DNA of 17,394 nt from Zopfochytrium polystomum (Eukaryota > Chytridiomycota > Chytridiomycetes > Chytridiales > Chytridiaceae): assembly GCA_025765615.1 (NCBI GenBank), contig JAIVFJ010000640.1, positions 1 through 17,394 on the forward strand, given 5' to 3'. The stretch's first letter is position 1. Every line of letters begins with the position of its first letter. The position numbers and the translations under genes are program-made. This document shows positions 9,443 to 17,394 of the stretch, piece after piece. The notes beneath the pieces are model-generated. The model worked only from the letters and a program-made list of their open reading frames with translations, had not been told where the DNA came from and ran no database searches.

Positions 9443-12400
9443 ATGTCCCTGTTCTCGTCCTCGTCGTCGCCGTCGCAGTCGCCGTCGCCATCGCCGTCGT
9501 CTGCCAGTGATCGCGCTCTTCCTGCCGACGACGACGACGACGACGACGACCACGACCACGACCACGACGGCAACGCGCGTGCGGATGGTTGTTCCTCGGA
9601 CCCGGCTGCCGCTGCTGACCCTTCTTCATTTCCATCTCCTCACCCAACTACCTCGTCAGCTGCCGGACCTGAGAGCGTGCGTTCCTGCGCCGCGGCAGCA
9701 TCGAAACTCGCCACCGCCACACCCTGGGCTCCCTCGTCGCCTCTTCAGCCTCCGGTCCCATTGTCGCTGGCCGTGCCCCGCACGATCTCGGAACCGTCTC
9801 AGTCGCCTTTAGCGAGCATGACTTGTGTGGTGCCGCTGTCGCTGCTGAAAGAAGCTCTTACCCCCCCGAGAAGTCCCGTTGAAACTCAGGCGCTTGCTTT
9901 TGAAAGCTTGCAGGCTATCGGTGGGAACAATCTTTCTCTCCCATAAAGCCCTGCTCAACCTTCCGTACTTGAACAGGAAAGCCACCGCACCCGCAAGAAG
10001 CGAAGGTTCCCGTCATATCAGTGGATAGCCCAGTTGATGCTGGCGGTATGGTGTGGCTGCAAAAAGAGAATTGCAAAACTAATTATTACTGTTCATAACC
10101 AAAGGGCGGCTCCCTCTCCATGACGTTGAATGGTGTTCGGCTGTCGTATGTTCTTGACTTTGTGAAAGCTTGCGGCGGCCGACACGGACTTCATGGCCTC
10201 ACCACAGCGAATGTGAGTCAGCGATGGATAGTGCCTCAAACGGCATCGTGCAAACTCTCCGCCGTCGATCACCTCTTGCTCCACGGTCGAACCGACGTCG
10301 TCTCTCCCGCGAATTGGTTCATTTCGCATGCTTGGAGCTTTTGCTTCCTTGACGTTGTTGACGCGCTGGTTAGTTTTTTCAAGGCACACCACGTCGATCC
10401 GCATGATGCGGTCATCTGGTTCGACATGTTTTCAAACTCGCAACATGACACAAGCGCACGCCCTTTCGACTGGTGGAAGGAAACTTTTATGGCAGCAGTG
10501 AAATCAATTCAAAACGTCGTCATGGTCCTGCTTCCGTGGAATGATCCTGTCCCTCTCACACGCGCATGGTGCGTTTTTGAAGTCTTCGCGACGGCGTACA
10601 CAAAATCCAAATTCCACGTCGCGATGCCGCCATCTGTATCGTCAGACTTTTTCAGCAACCTGGTGGGCCGACCGTCCATATTTTACGAAGTGCTTGCGAA
10701 AATCAGCTGCACCAGGTCCTGTGCAACTCTTGAGTCTGACCGCAAGCTCATTTTCGAAGTCATCGACTGCTCCTTACCGGACGGCATGGCTGCGCTGGAT
10801 GCCCTCGTCCTCAATGTTTTTGGGCAATGGCTTACCAAGATGATCAAAACATACCACGATCGCGCCATGGCCGCCGTAGCAGACCTGGAACAAGGAGCCA
10901 CAGGAACGGTTCCCTCCATACCATCTGTCACACTTTCGGCAACAGCAGATTCTGCTTCGTCCACCGACAAATCGACTGAAGCCTCCAAGCCCGCCCCTGT
11001 GACGAATGCACGCGACGTTGCAATGCTAGAGGCTGCCCAGTGGTCGTACACACTTGCCCGACTGTACGATGATCAGGGCGACCATCAATTGGCTGAACCA
11101 CTTTACGTGTTTTGCGTCGACACGAGGGTCTCGGTTCTGGGCCAACTCCATCCTTCGACGCTGCTTGCCATGTTCCGTCGTCACGATAACCTCAGCTATC
11201 TTGGTCGACGTACCGAGGCCCTTGCACTTGCGCAGGAGTGTCTGGCGCTGCGCGAACAGGCTGGATGCCCTGAACAGGACATTCTGTCCTCCAAAAACTC
11301 CATTGCGAATGCTTACTGTTTCTCGGTAAAATTAAGAAGGCGACTAAGCTGCATGAAGAAATCTTGGAGGGTCGTACAAAAGCACTGGGGGAGTCTTCTC
11401 CCGAAACACTGCGCTCTATGAATAATTTGGCCAATGCGTACAAAACAGCTCCCAGAGGTGGAAAAGGCCGAACATTTGTTCTCACAATGCTATAAGTTGC
11501 GCGTGCAGTACTTGGGCGAAAATCACCGGTTCGTCTGCAAATTTCGTTTCATTTCCATGCTCTTGTTCTTGTTTGAAAGATTTACCATTTGCTAGGATAC
11601 TCTCAAATCATTGTATAACCTCGCCGAATTCCGCCGACATGCACATCGGTATGATACCGTTGAGGAAATTCTCGACCTACTTGAGAACTCTTACCAAAAG
11701 GTTTGGCCCCGGCGATCACTGAACGCTTGGAAAAAAGTGGCGTCTAATTTGCTGCATCCTCCTCCCCCGCCCCCTCTCTTCCTTCTTCCCTTGAACTCAC
11801 GCAAAACCAGCGTCGAGCGGTCCTCGGCGAAGCGCACCCAGACACCCTGAACTCGCTGTCCAAACTCGCCAACACCCACCAATTCGAGCAACGCGACCCC
11901 GGCGCGGCCGTTGCACTCCTCACCCTCGGCCTGTCGCGCGTTGCGACCGCCGCCGGCCGCACCAGTCTCCCCGCTCTCCAGATCAAGGAGGCCCTCGCCG
12001 CCGCCCTCGCCGCCGCAGGCGACTCTGCCGCCGCCGACCAGACCTACCGCGAGTGCCGCGACACCCTCCGCGCCCGCTTCGACGACCTCGCCACTACACC
12101 CAGAGACGCGGCCGCGGCCGCCGCCGAGCTGAGGCGAGTCGAGAACGCGATGGCGAGGAAGGAATCGCGGCTGGATCAGGACTACTGCGGGTCGCTGCAC
12201 CCGGGCGGCCGTGGCGGCGGACGCGGTGGGGACGGAGCCCGGTCGCGCAGCCGCGGACCCGGCCACGCGCCGACTGGCGACGGCCGCGGCAAAGCGGCAG
12301 CAGGACCGGCGTTGGGAGTCGAAACCCGAGTATGAATCGAGAGGCGAACGCGAGCCGGGGCGGCGGGGGCCGTCGGGGAGGAGGTGGCAAGTAAAGTCGG

Positions 12401-12465
12401 TGTGTTGGATTATGAAGATGAACGGTAATGTATGGTACCCTTTGAAGAACGGCGGTAAGGACTGA
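9443..12465 (+). CDS. TIR-like (ISHAW) domain plus kinesin-light-chain-type TPR protein, multi-exon
   Basis: Its function is unknown; the TPRs suggest a scaffold and the N-terminal domain may be TIR-like. Modelled exons: 9443-9920, 9977-10005 (29-nt microexon), 10105-11528, 11596-11741, and 11811 to the end. The first about 130 residues are low-complexity (Ser/Pro, Asp and His-Asp runs). Residues about 185-330 carry LTTANVSQRW, FISHAWSFCFLDVVDAL (about 241), AVIWFDMFSNSQH, VVMVLLPWNDP and LTRAWCVFEVFAT (Glu about 328). From about 480 on are TPRs with KLC-style LG..HP..L units (VLGQLHPSTLLAM, VQYLGENH, VLGEAHPDTLNSL), then an Ala-rich, basic C-terminus. The frame changes near 11323 and 11697 (one base missing), 11445 (one extra or two missing), at the splice junction 11528 (one missing) and once or more after 12180. 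The end is therefore uncertain: stops occur at 12335, 12394 or 12465 by frame. Similar proteins are, from memory, common in chytrid and algal genomes. Confidence 0.78.
11529..11595 (+). other. Intron in the TPR region (67 bp)
   Basis: It starts GTTCGT and ends TTGCTAG and splits a KLC-type repeat between LGENH and DTLKSLYNLAEFRR. The join is one base short of frame, which fits a missing G in the GG run at the donor. The same defect recurs elsewhere in the window. Confidence 0.75.
11742..11810 (+). other. Last intron of the TIR-like/TPR gene (69 bp, phase 0)
   Basis: It runs from GTCTAA to AAACCAG with a long pyrimidine tract. It joins AITERLEKSG to RRAVLGEAHPDTLNSL, restoring a TPR. GTGGCG at 11737 is an alternative donor but breaks the frame. 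Confidence 0.65.
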
Positions 12466-12499
12466 GATACCTATGGACCTTTGGTGTTTGCTTGTTATG

Positions 12500-12505
12500 A
12501 ATAAA
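12500..12505 (+). terminator. Poly(A) signal of the TIR-like/TPR gene
   Basis: AATAAA lies about 35 bp past the latest possible stop (12465), in an AT-rich context suitable for 3' end formation. Confidence 0.65.
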
Positions 12506-14059
12506 TTTAGAGTCGTTATCTTTTTCGCGACAGACAACTTTGTTTGTTGTCAGTTTCAGTCAGATGAACCATACAGTGGAGCATCAGCATTGTTGCCGCC
12601 TTTTTAAATTCAAATTTCTCAGAACGCTCTGCAAAATCGCTCGAAAATATGGCTCTGCACATTGTGCTGGAAAGCTTATCTAAAAAAAAATAAAATAAAA
12701 AAAATAAAATAAAAAAAAGAAGCATAACGCATAGACGTATCCGGTAGTTGCGCGCAACATTGCCAGAGGAACAAGGATGGTACGGGAAGGGGGAAAACAA
12801 GAAGAGAAAGAGGCGCTTGAGGCTGAACCCTTACATGAGGACAACCAGATCTGATTCGGCGTATAACGCTCCAGCCAAGAGCAAATAGCAGATATGGCAA
12901 AACCTTTTGATGGATTCATATTGCGCGTTCGGGTTGCCTGGTTCTGGCGCATTCATTGCCTCACAATTTATCGTGGCGCTCCCAATGATGCAGAATCGAC
13001 TATCTGGCAGAATCCGGGATATCGCCTGGATTAGTCGCTGGAGGTGGGGGGTGAGGGGCAGAAATTTTCCGCTCCCGAAACCTCAACGGGCTTGCAAGCG
13101 CCGAAAGACATCCACAACCGCAGTAAACGTCCTCGCGTGCAATTGGCGAATCATTGTTTCTTGAATAAGAAAGATGAGAAAAAACCACAATTTGGATAAC
13201 CATTTACTAACCCGAGAAACTTGAACTCTTCTGTACAAGAGTTGCTTCCAATGCCGTGAGGCCCAAGCCCCTTCACTTTGTCTCGAAAACGGTCCGTCGG
13301 TCAATTGCTAGCGACTTATTCTTTGAAAGAAATGTGGAGTCAATTTTTGTTTGTAGAACGAGAGCCGCCCTCTTCTTCACTCTGCAAACACCTACTTTTA
13401 GCATTGGGTCAACAACAGCTTCTTATGGACAGGCGTCATCATCCGAGCAGACTGAAAAATTGGGCAGGGAAAATGGGACGAGGAAAGGTAGCAAGAACCA
13501 GATATCATCGCCACACGAGGGTTAATACAAAATCGCTAAATTCTTTCGAACCGAGCTTTTCTGGAGCACCCACCTTGTTTTCGGTAGGATCGTCCTGCCT
13601 GTTCGGTCCTTCTGCTCCACCCTGTAAAGCCGATGTGACATCGAAAGCGCCTGCAGGCAGCGGAGAGAGGAGGGTTTTTGCACTTGGCCCATTTTGCTCC
13701 AAGCGCGCAGAAAGCCTGCAACAAAGCTCCCGTTTACCCTTAATGACGCGCCGCTCATAAGGTTGATCGTTTCCCTCAGCGCTGCGCGCATCGATTTCCG
13801 CTCCAAGCACTTTCGCGATGAGAACGAGCGTGCACTGTTCACTGGTGTGTATTGCAAGGGATGCGAGAGAAACTGGAGAAAAACAACCGTTGTGGCTAAG
13901 AGAGGAAACAGAGAGAAAAGTGTTCAAGCGAAACCGAGGAAGAAGCAATCAACCCAAACACAACCAACGAGAAACTTGGGAGAAGCGGAGGAATATGCGG
14001 AAACTGATCGAAGGGAAAAGCTGGGACAACGCAGACTGGAAAAGATTCAAAGCATCACT
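12506..14059. other. Unresolved region between convergent genes
   Basis: It holds an A-rich tract (about 12681-12719) and overlapping ORFs on both strands, none with a known motif. One minus-strand stretch, 13738-13841, has splice-like ends (CACCAG before it and GTAAAC after it) and encodes EQCTLVLIAKVLGAEIDAR followed by charged residues. It could be a downstream exon of the RRM gene at 14060-14203, but no sequence match supports that. The rest shows nothing I can assign. Confidence 0.35.
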
Positions 14060-14203
14060 CAGGGTCCTGTCAAACTGAACCGAAAGTTGACGGCCAGCAA
14101 CTTCGGTTTTGTCGACGAGATCACGGCCTCCTCCTCGGTGGCAAAGTTAACGAAGCCGTATCCGCAGGAGTGACCATACCTGCGGATAACGGAAGCCTTT
14201 AAG
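14060..14203 (-). CDS. Exon of an RNA-binding protein: RNP1 half of an RRM
   Basis: The exon follows a pyrimidine-rich CCCCCCTTAG acceptor. It encodes KASVIRRYGHSCGYGFVNF and then ATEEEAV, which is the beta-2 to beta-3 part of an RNA recognition motif. RNP1 reads C-G-Y-G-F-V-N-F, with Cys in place of the usual Arg/Lys but all aromatic positions kept. After a one-base frame change near 14121 the domain finishes with LVDKTEVAGRQLSVQFDR, the expected last helix and strand. The first half of the domain (beta-1/RNP2) should lie in an upstream exon between 14210 and 14700, and I did not find it. The downstream boundary is approximate. The protein would bind single-stranded RNA; its target is unknown. 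Confidence 0.65.
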
Positions 14204-14711
14204 CTAAGGGGGGAGGTCTTTCAGCACACTAAAGGTAAGTAACAAAAGATTAAGAGTTACTATCACAGGGCAATCTGGGAACTAAAAACTGGGGGGTACG
14301 ATGGCAGCGAACGCTTTTTCTCCGTACGATGTCGACGACGTCATTGCACTGCAAAGAAGAAAAAACAAAAGGGGAAACGATAGAACAAAGTATGATGCCA
14401 CGAAGGAGAAGGACGGGAAAATCTTCAGAGTAGTAACAAAAAAAAAACAACAAAAATTCACAAGAAATTTATCACAGTCGCGCGAGGGGTGGGGCAAGGG
14501 ATCGGGAGGGGGGAAAGATTCCTTTTCAAAAAAATAGAACGAGAAGAAAAGAATTACACAGAACCTTTTTTTTTTCCTTCTGAAAGAATGTGCAAAATGG
14601 GGTGCTTCGATTCGGGTGTTGGTTATGTTTAGCATGCAGCCCGACAAAGCGCGACGCCGCTCACAACCGCGGGGGAAGGGGTGAAGCTGGGGGGTCTGCC
14701 GCCCAGCTTGA
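14204..14711. other. Gap between the RRM exon and the methyltransferase
   Basis: About 500 bp with A-rich, T-rich and G-rich runs. ORFs here are phenylalanine-rich (-) or lysine-rich (+) shadows of these runs. The 5' exons of the RRM gene should fall here, but I could not locate an RNP2-like strand in any minus-strand frame. Confidence 0.4.
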
Positions 14712-15678
14712 TCACGCGACCTGGCCGACGGCGTAGAGCCAATTGTGGTAGCTCTGCAACTCCTGGAACTCGTCGCGCGCGGTCCATAGTGTCCCTGAGT
14801 GCGTCTTCGCTGAACAGACCCAGCGCAGCAAAGAGCGGTCCCATAGCGAGGAGAATGGTTCGAAGGTGTTGGTAGCAGGCGTCGCCGAACTGTGGGTCTG
14901 AAGGGACGATCTGTTTTTGTTTATTTTTTTTTTGTCTGCAAGTCACGAGAGTGCCGGGAAGGCTGCAGGTGAAAGTGACTCACAGTGATGGCGCGGTTTC
15001 CCTCGTCGACAATGCCCAAACCATGGCTGTACAGCAGAACGTCCAGATCGAGGGCGATACGTGCCTTTGCTTTCAGAATATCAAAAACGGCGACGACTGG
15101 GTGGTTTTGGAAAATTGTAGCGGGTGAGAAAGGCGCTTGCGTGAACCACAAAGGAGGCTCCTCCTTTCGTGAAGTCTGAAACGAGGAACGTAAAAAGCAA
15201 AAAATATAGTACCAGCATCGTTGAGCGACCTCCCAAACGGCCCGCATCGCTGTATGATGACGTAAGGCTCGTAGAGCTCGACGAATCCGCCGGGGCGAAC
15301 GACGCGCTTGAACTCTGTCAAGATGCTGTCCGTTTCCTTGGCGGGCTGTGCAATCAAGACCCCGAAGGAGTGGAGAAGATCGAAATGTTTGTCGGGGACT
15401 TGAGAATGTTTGGTTTTTTGGGTGTGTGTGTGTGTGTGTGTGGTGTGTGGGTGGGTGGGGTGTTGCGTTTTGCGTGAAGGGCGGCAATGCGTTTGCCAGT
15501 TAGAGGTGCAGTTGATGACGAACGACAAGAAGGAGGGGAACGCCGGTTGAATTATTACATGGCATGTTCTGCGCGGGGCCACGGGCTATTGTGACGTTTG
15601 TGGGAGCATCCTCCCTTGTGGTGATCGGGTTCTTGTGTGGGGGAATGTCAGTTTTGCATTCTTCCCAACGTTCAACTG
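14712..15678 (-). CDS. SAM-dependent methyltransferase (TAM-like), C-terminal part, at least four exons
   Basis: It would move a methyl group from S-adenosylmethionine to an unknown acceptor. Exons run 15678-15559, 15398-15213, 15069-14984 and 14910-14712. The first holds ECKTDIPP (strand beta-2 with its acidic residue) and APTNVTIARGPAQNMP. Splicing over the 160-bp intron joins this in frame to FPDKHFDLLHS, and RVVRPGGFVELYEP follows. The third exon gives AKARIALDLDV and the last ends SYHNWLYAVGQVA, a C-terminus typical of fungal members, reached after a one-base frame change near 14782. The 160-bp and 73-bp introns restore the frame exactly. For the middle intron I prefer 15070-15212, though a 37-bp version is possible. 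The glycine-rich SAM motif I and the start codon are missing from what I could assemble. They must lie upstream beyond 15678 or be lost. Confidence 0.75.
14911..14983 (-). other. Methyltransferase last intron (73 bp, phase 0)
   Basis: It begins GTGAGT and ends AAACAG on the minus strand. It joins DEGNRAIT to IVPSDPQFGDACY without changing frame. Confidence 0.8.
15399..15558 (-). other. Methyltransferase intron with a CA/TG dinucleotide run
   Basis: The donor is GTAATA and the acceptor TCTCAAG on the minus strand. Removal joins NMP to FPDKHFD in frame, giving the family's usual 'LPFPD..FD' strand. A (TG)n run of about 21 bp at 15422-15442 (plus strand) and a G-rich run beside it lie inside the intron. 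Confidence 0.8.
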
Positions 15679-16448
15679 CTGGCCGGGCAAAAAGACAAAC
15701 AGTCTGTCGGGTTGGGGGTTTCTCAATTTGGTGCAAGCAACAAGGAAAGGAAAAAAAAGGGTCAATGCAAGAATTACCGTTGGTGCGGGGAGCTCCATAA
15801 ACAAGTGAAAATGGGAGGGGAGTGGCTCTGTTGGCGGCACACTTGTTGACTTTTTTTTTCCTGGCAACAATTCTGCAGTTTTCATTGAAGAGAAGAGTCA
15901 GTCTGGGGCCCAGTGTTTGGGAGTCCTCTTGTCTCCGGAAAACAACCATATTGGGATTTTTCTACAGACAAAGGGTGCCACCATCCAACAACAAGTTTTT
16001 GTCGGGACATAAGTGGAATGGAAAGGCCTTCAGACAGGCCTGTCTCCGTAAGTGACAGGCAAGGAGGGGACACATCACTGGTGACAAAGAACTGTGTGGT
16101 TGCAGACAGAAACATTCTGCGTTTCCAAGCAAATGCAATTGTGTCCTGTCCGCCACGATCAATCGCTGCATACTTGTCAAAACGTGTCCACAACTCGTTG
16201 TTTCTGCAGCTCCCGCTGTTCCACTGGTCCTCCTTGCGAAGGGGGCCGTCGTGATCCCTTTGTGCCCCTAGTTACTCACCTTCTTGAACGTTCAGCATCC
16301 TTTCAGTCCTCGGAGCCCGCACCACGCGTCACACAACATCACCAACCATATAAGTTTCAGTCTTACGCTGCAGCCGCCTCAAAGACCGTGGCTGCGACTT
16401 TGCCTCTTTCGCCAGTCCATTTTTCCCCCACTCAATACCCAACACTGT

Positions 16449-16576
16449 GACAAGCGAGGATTCTCGTTGAATTTTGATTTGATGCGCTCTCTCTCATCTG
16501 TCTGCAGTAGCTGTACGACGGAGTCGAAATCGCGGCGAAGGTCCTGGATCCTTTTGTCGTGTTTGGCGTCGCCGTC
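16449..16576 (-). CDS. Candidate exon with helical, charged product
   Basis: After a splice-like acceptor (ATAAC branch, pyrimidines, CCTAAG ending at 16577) the minus strand encodes DGDAKHDKRIQDLRRDFDSV, then VQLLQTDERERIKSKFNENP. Third codon positions favour C, as in the firm genes of the window. The product looks like an amphipathic or coiled-coil helix, and I recognise no family. It has no ATG, so it would be an internal exon, perhaps of the methyltransferase gene or of a separate minus-strand gene. A plus-strand frame is also open here. Confidence 0.3.
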
Positions 16577-16807
16577 CTTAGGGAGCGGAATGGTTATGGG
16601 ATGTGGGAAGGTTGTCTTCGTTGAACTGCATTTGTTCTGTTCTAAGACCCATTTGATTCTTTTTCACTCCCTTCCATACCGCTTCAGAGTGTTGACTTTT
16701 AGACCTTCTTTTCTCTCCTCTTCTCTTTTCTTGCTCTCTTAGTTGGTTTGTCTGCACTCTTATCATGCCTCCTTCTCTATTTATGCCATTTTCCTTGTCA
16801 CATGCAG

Positions 16808-16982
16808 TGTGGGAGAATCTTCGTCTCATCTGTGCGTGCAGGTTTGTGCGCGTGCCCTCCTTTCTCGTCGCTGTCCCCCGGTGTTCCTCTCTCGTCATCC
16901 TTCCTCAATATATGTGGGAGAATCTTTGTCTCATCTGTGCGTGCAGCTCCTTCCGATTCTTAACACAAAGGTCTCCCACATA
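16808..16982. repeat. 34-bp direct repeat pair with a short inverted repeat
   Basis: 16808-16841 and 16913-16946 are 33/34 identical, 105 bp apart (TGTGGGAGAATCT, then CTCATCTGTGCGTGCAG). In addition, TATGTGGGAGA at 16911-16921 is exactly inverted at 16972-16982, which could form a hairpin or mark the ends of a 72-bp element. No coding role is evident. Confidence 0.75.
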
Positions 16983-17394
16983 GTATAATAATTGTGGAAA
17001 AGGCACGTCTTCCAAACACCCAAACAGTTATCGGTAAGTGTGGCGCACGAAAATAACAATCAGACGACTTGTTTTCCCCAATTCACGCAAGGCAATTCTC
17101 TGCTGCAAGATCCGCGATCGTTCCAAAAAAGAAAAGAAAAGGAACAAAAGAACTGGACGGCACATTGCTGGGGTAAGGGGCGCGTGTCGAGTACGGCGAC
17201 AATGTGGTCGGCTCTTTGTGGCAGACCCACGCTAGATGGGCCGGTGGTGGAAGGATGACGATCGAGGCCCTCCTCGGTGGAGGCGCCATCAACTAAAGAA
17301 TGGGAAGAGTTTGTTGGCGTCCTGACACGGGAGGCGGCCGTAGTTGCGGGTGGAGGAGCTGGTGGGCGCACTCAGAGCGGCAGGACGGTAACCG

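Larger units (their letters stand above)
15679..17394. other. Right end: probable 5' part of the methyltransferase gene, unresolved
   Basis: No frame here contains a clear 'LDVGCG' SAM-binding loop. Possible minus-strand exons are 16120-16230 (ELWTRFDKYAAIDR and following), 16449-16576 (below) and a Pro/Thr/Ser-rich stretch at 17240-17370 ending near a GTGGGT donor. None can be joined with confidence. A CT-rich stretch (16680-16760) and the repeats at 16808-16982 are listed separately. Confidence 0.3.

Noticed and set aside
9355..9647. Minus-strand Ser/Trp- and Arg-rich ORFs
   Set aside because: They arise from the TCG, GAC and CAC trinucleotide runs of the first exon of the TIR-like/TPR gene.
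13278..13760. 160-codon plus-strand ORF
   Set aside because: It overlaps minus-strand frames of equal length, has no motif and shows no gene-like codon bias.
15169..15477. Plus-strand ORF ending in a Gly/Val/Cys run
   Set aside because: It is antisense to the methyltransferase exon, and its tail is the (TG)n repeat inside the intron.

Overview
The window looks like nuclear DNA of an early-diverging, possibly zoosporic fungus. This is an inference from gene content and gene structure. It holds translation elongation factor 3 (EF-3), a fungal-style TAM-type methyltransferase, short GT-AG introns of about 54-160 bp with CTAAC/CTGAT-like branch sites, AATAAA poly(A) signals and long, microsatellite-rich gaps. 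No tRNA, rRNA or CRISPR array is visible.

Layout. Positions 1-2640 are gene-poor. They hold a tandem GAA/TTC array that matches heat-shock elements, a weak trace of a LINE-type reverse transcriptase tail on the minus strand, and a few unsupported ORFs. Positions 2641-2835 are a (CTTT)n-like pyrimidine tract. Positions 3102-6478 (+) encode EF-3 with one clear 62-bp intron. Positions 6643-7833 show nothing convincing. Positions 7834-9253 (-) encode an AGPAT-like membrane acyltransferase with three exons. A 189-bp divergent promoter separates it from 9443 to about 12465 (+), a multi-exon gene whose protein joins a TIR-like 'ISHAW...WCVFE' domain to kinesin-light-chain-type TPRs. Positions 12506-14059 are mostly unresolved. 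Positions 14060-14203 (-) are an exon carrying the RNP1 half of an RRM. Positions 14712-15678 (-) are the C-terminal two thirds of a SAM-dependent methyltransferase. Positions 15679-17394 probably include its 5' exons, which I could not assemble, plus a 34-bp direct repeat.

Every recognisable gene is interrupted by single-base frame changes: eleven in EF-3, two in the acyltransferase, four or more in the TIR-TPR gene, one each in the RRM exon and the methyltransferase. Nearly all behave as one missing base, several sit in A, T or G runs, and conserved residues continue in the next frame. The simplest reading is uncorrected homopolymer and indel error in a long-read assembly, not gene death, because EF-3 is essential in fungi where tested. 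Gene spans below therefore cover several frames.

The genes do not form an obvious pathway. EF-3 acts on the ribosome, the acyltransferase in lipid remodelling at the ER, and the methyltransferase and RRM protein have unknown targets. The TIR-like/TPR protein is the least described and the most interesting.
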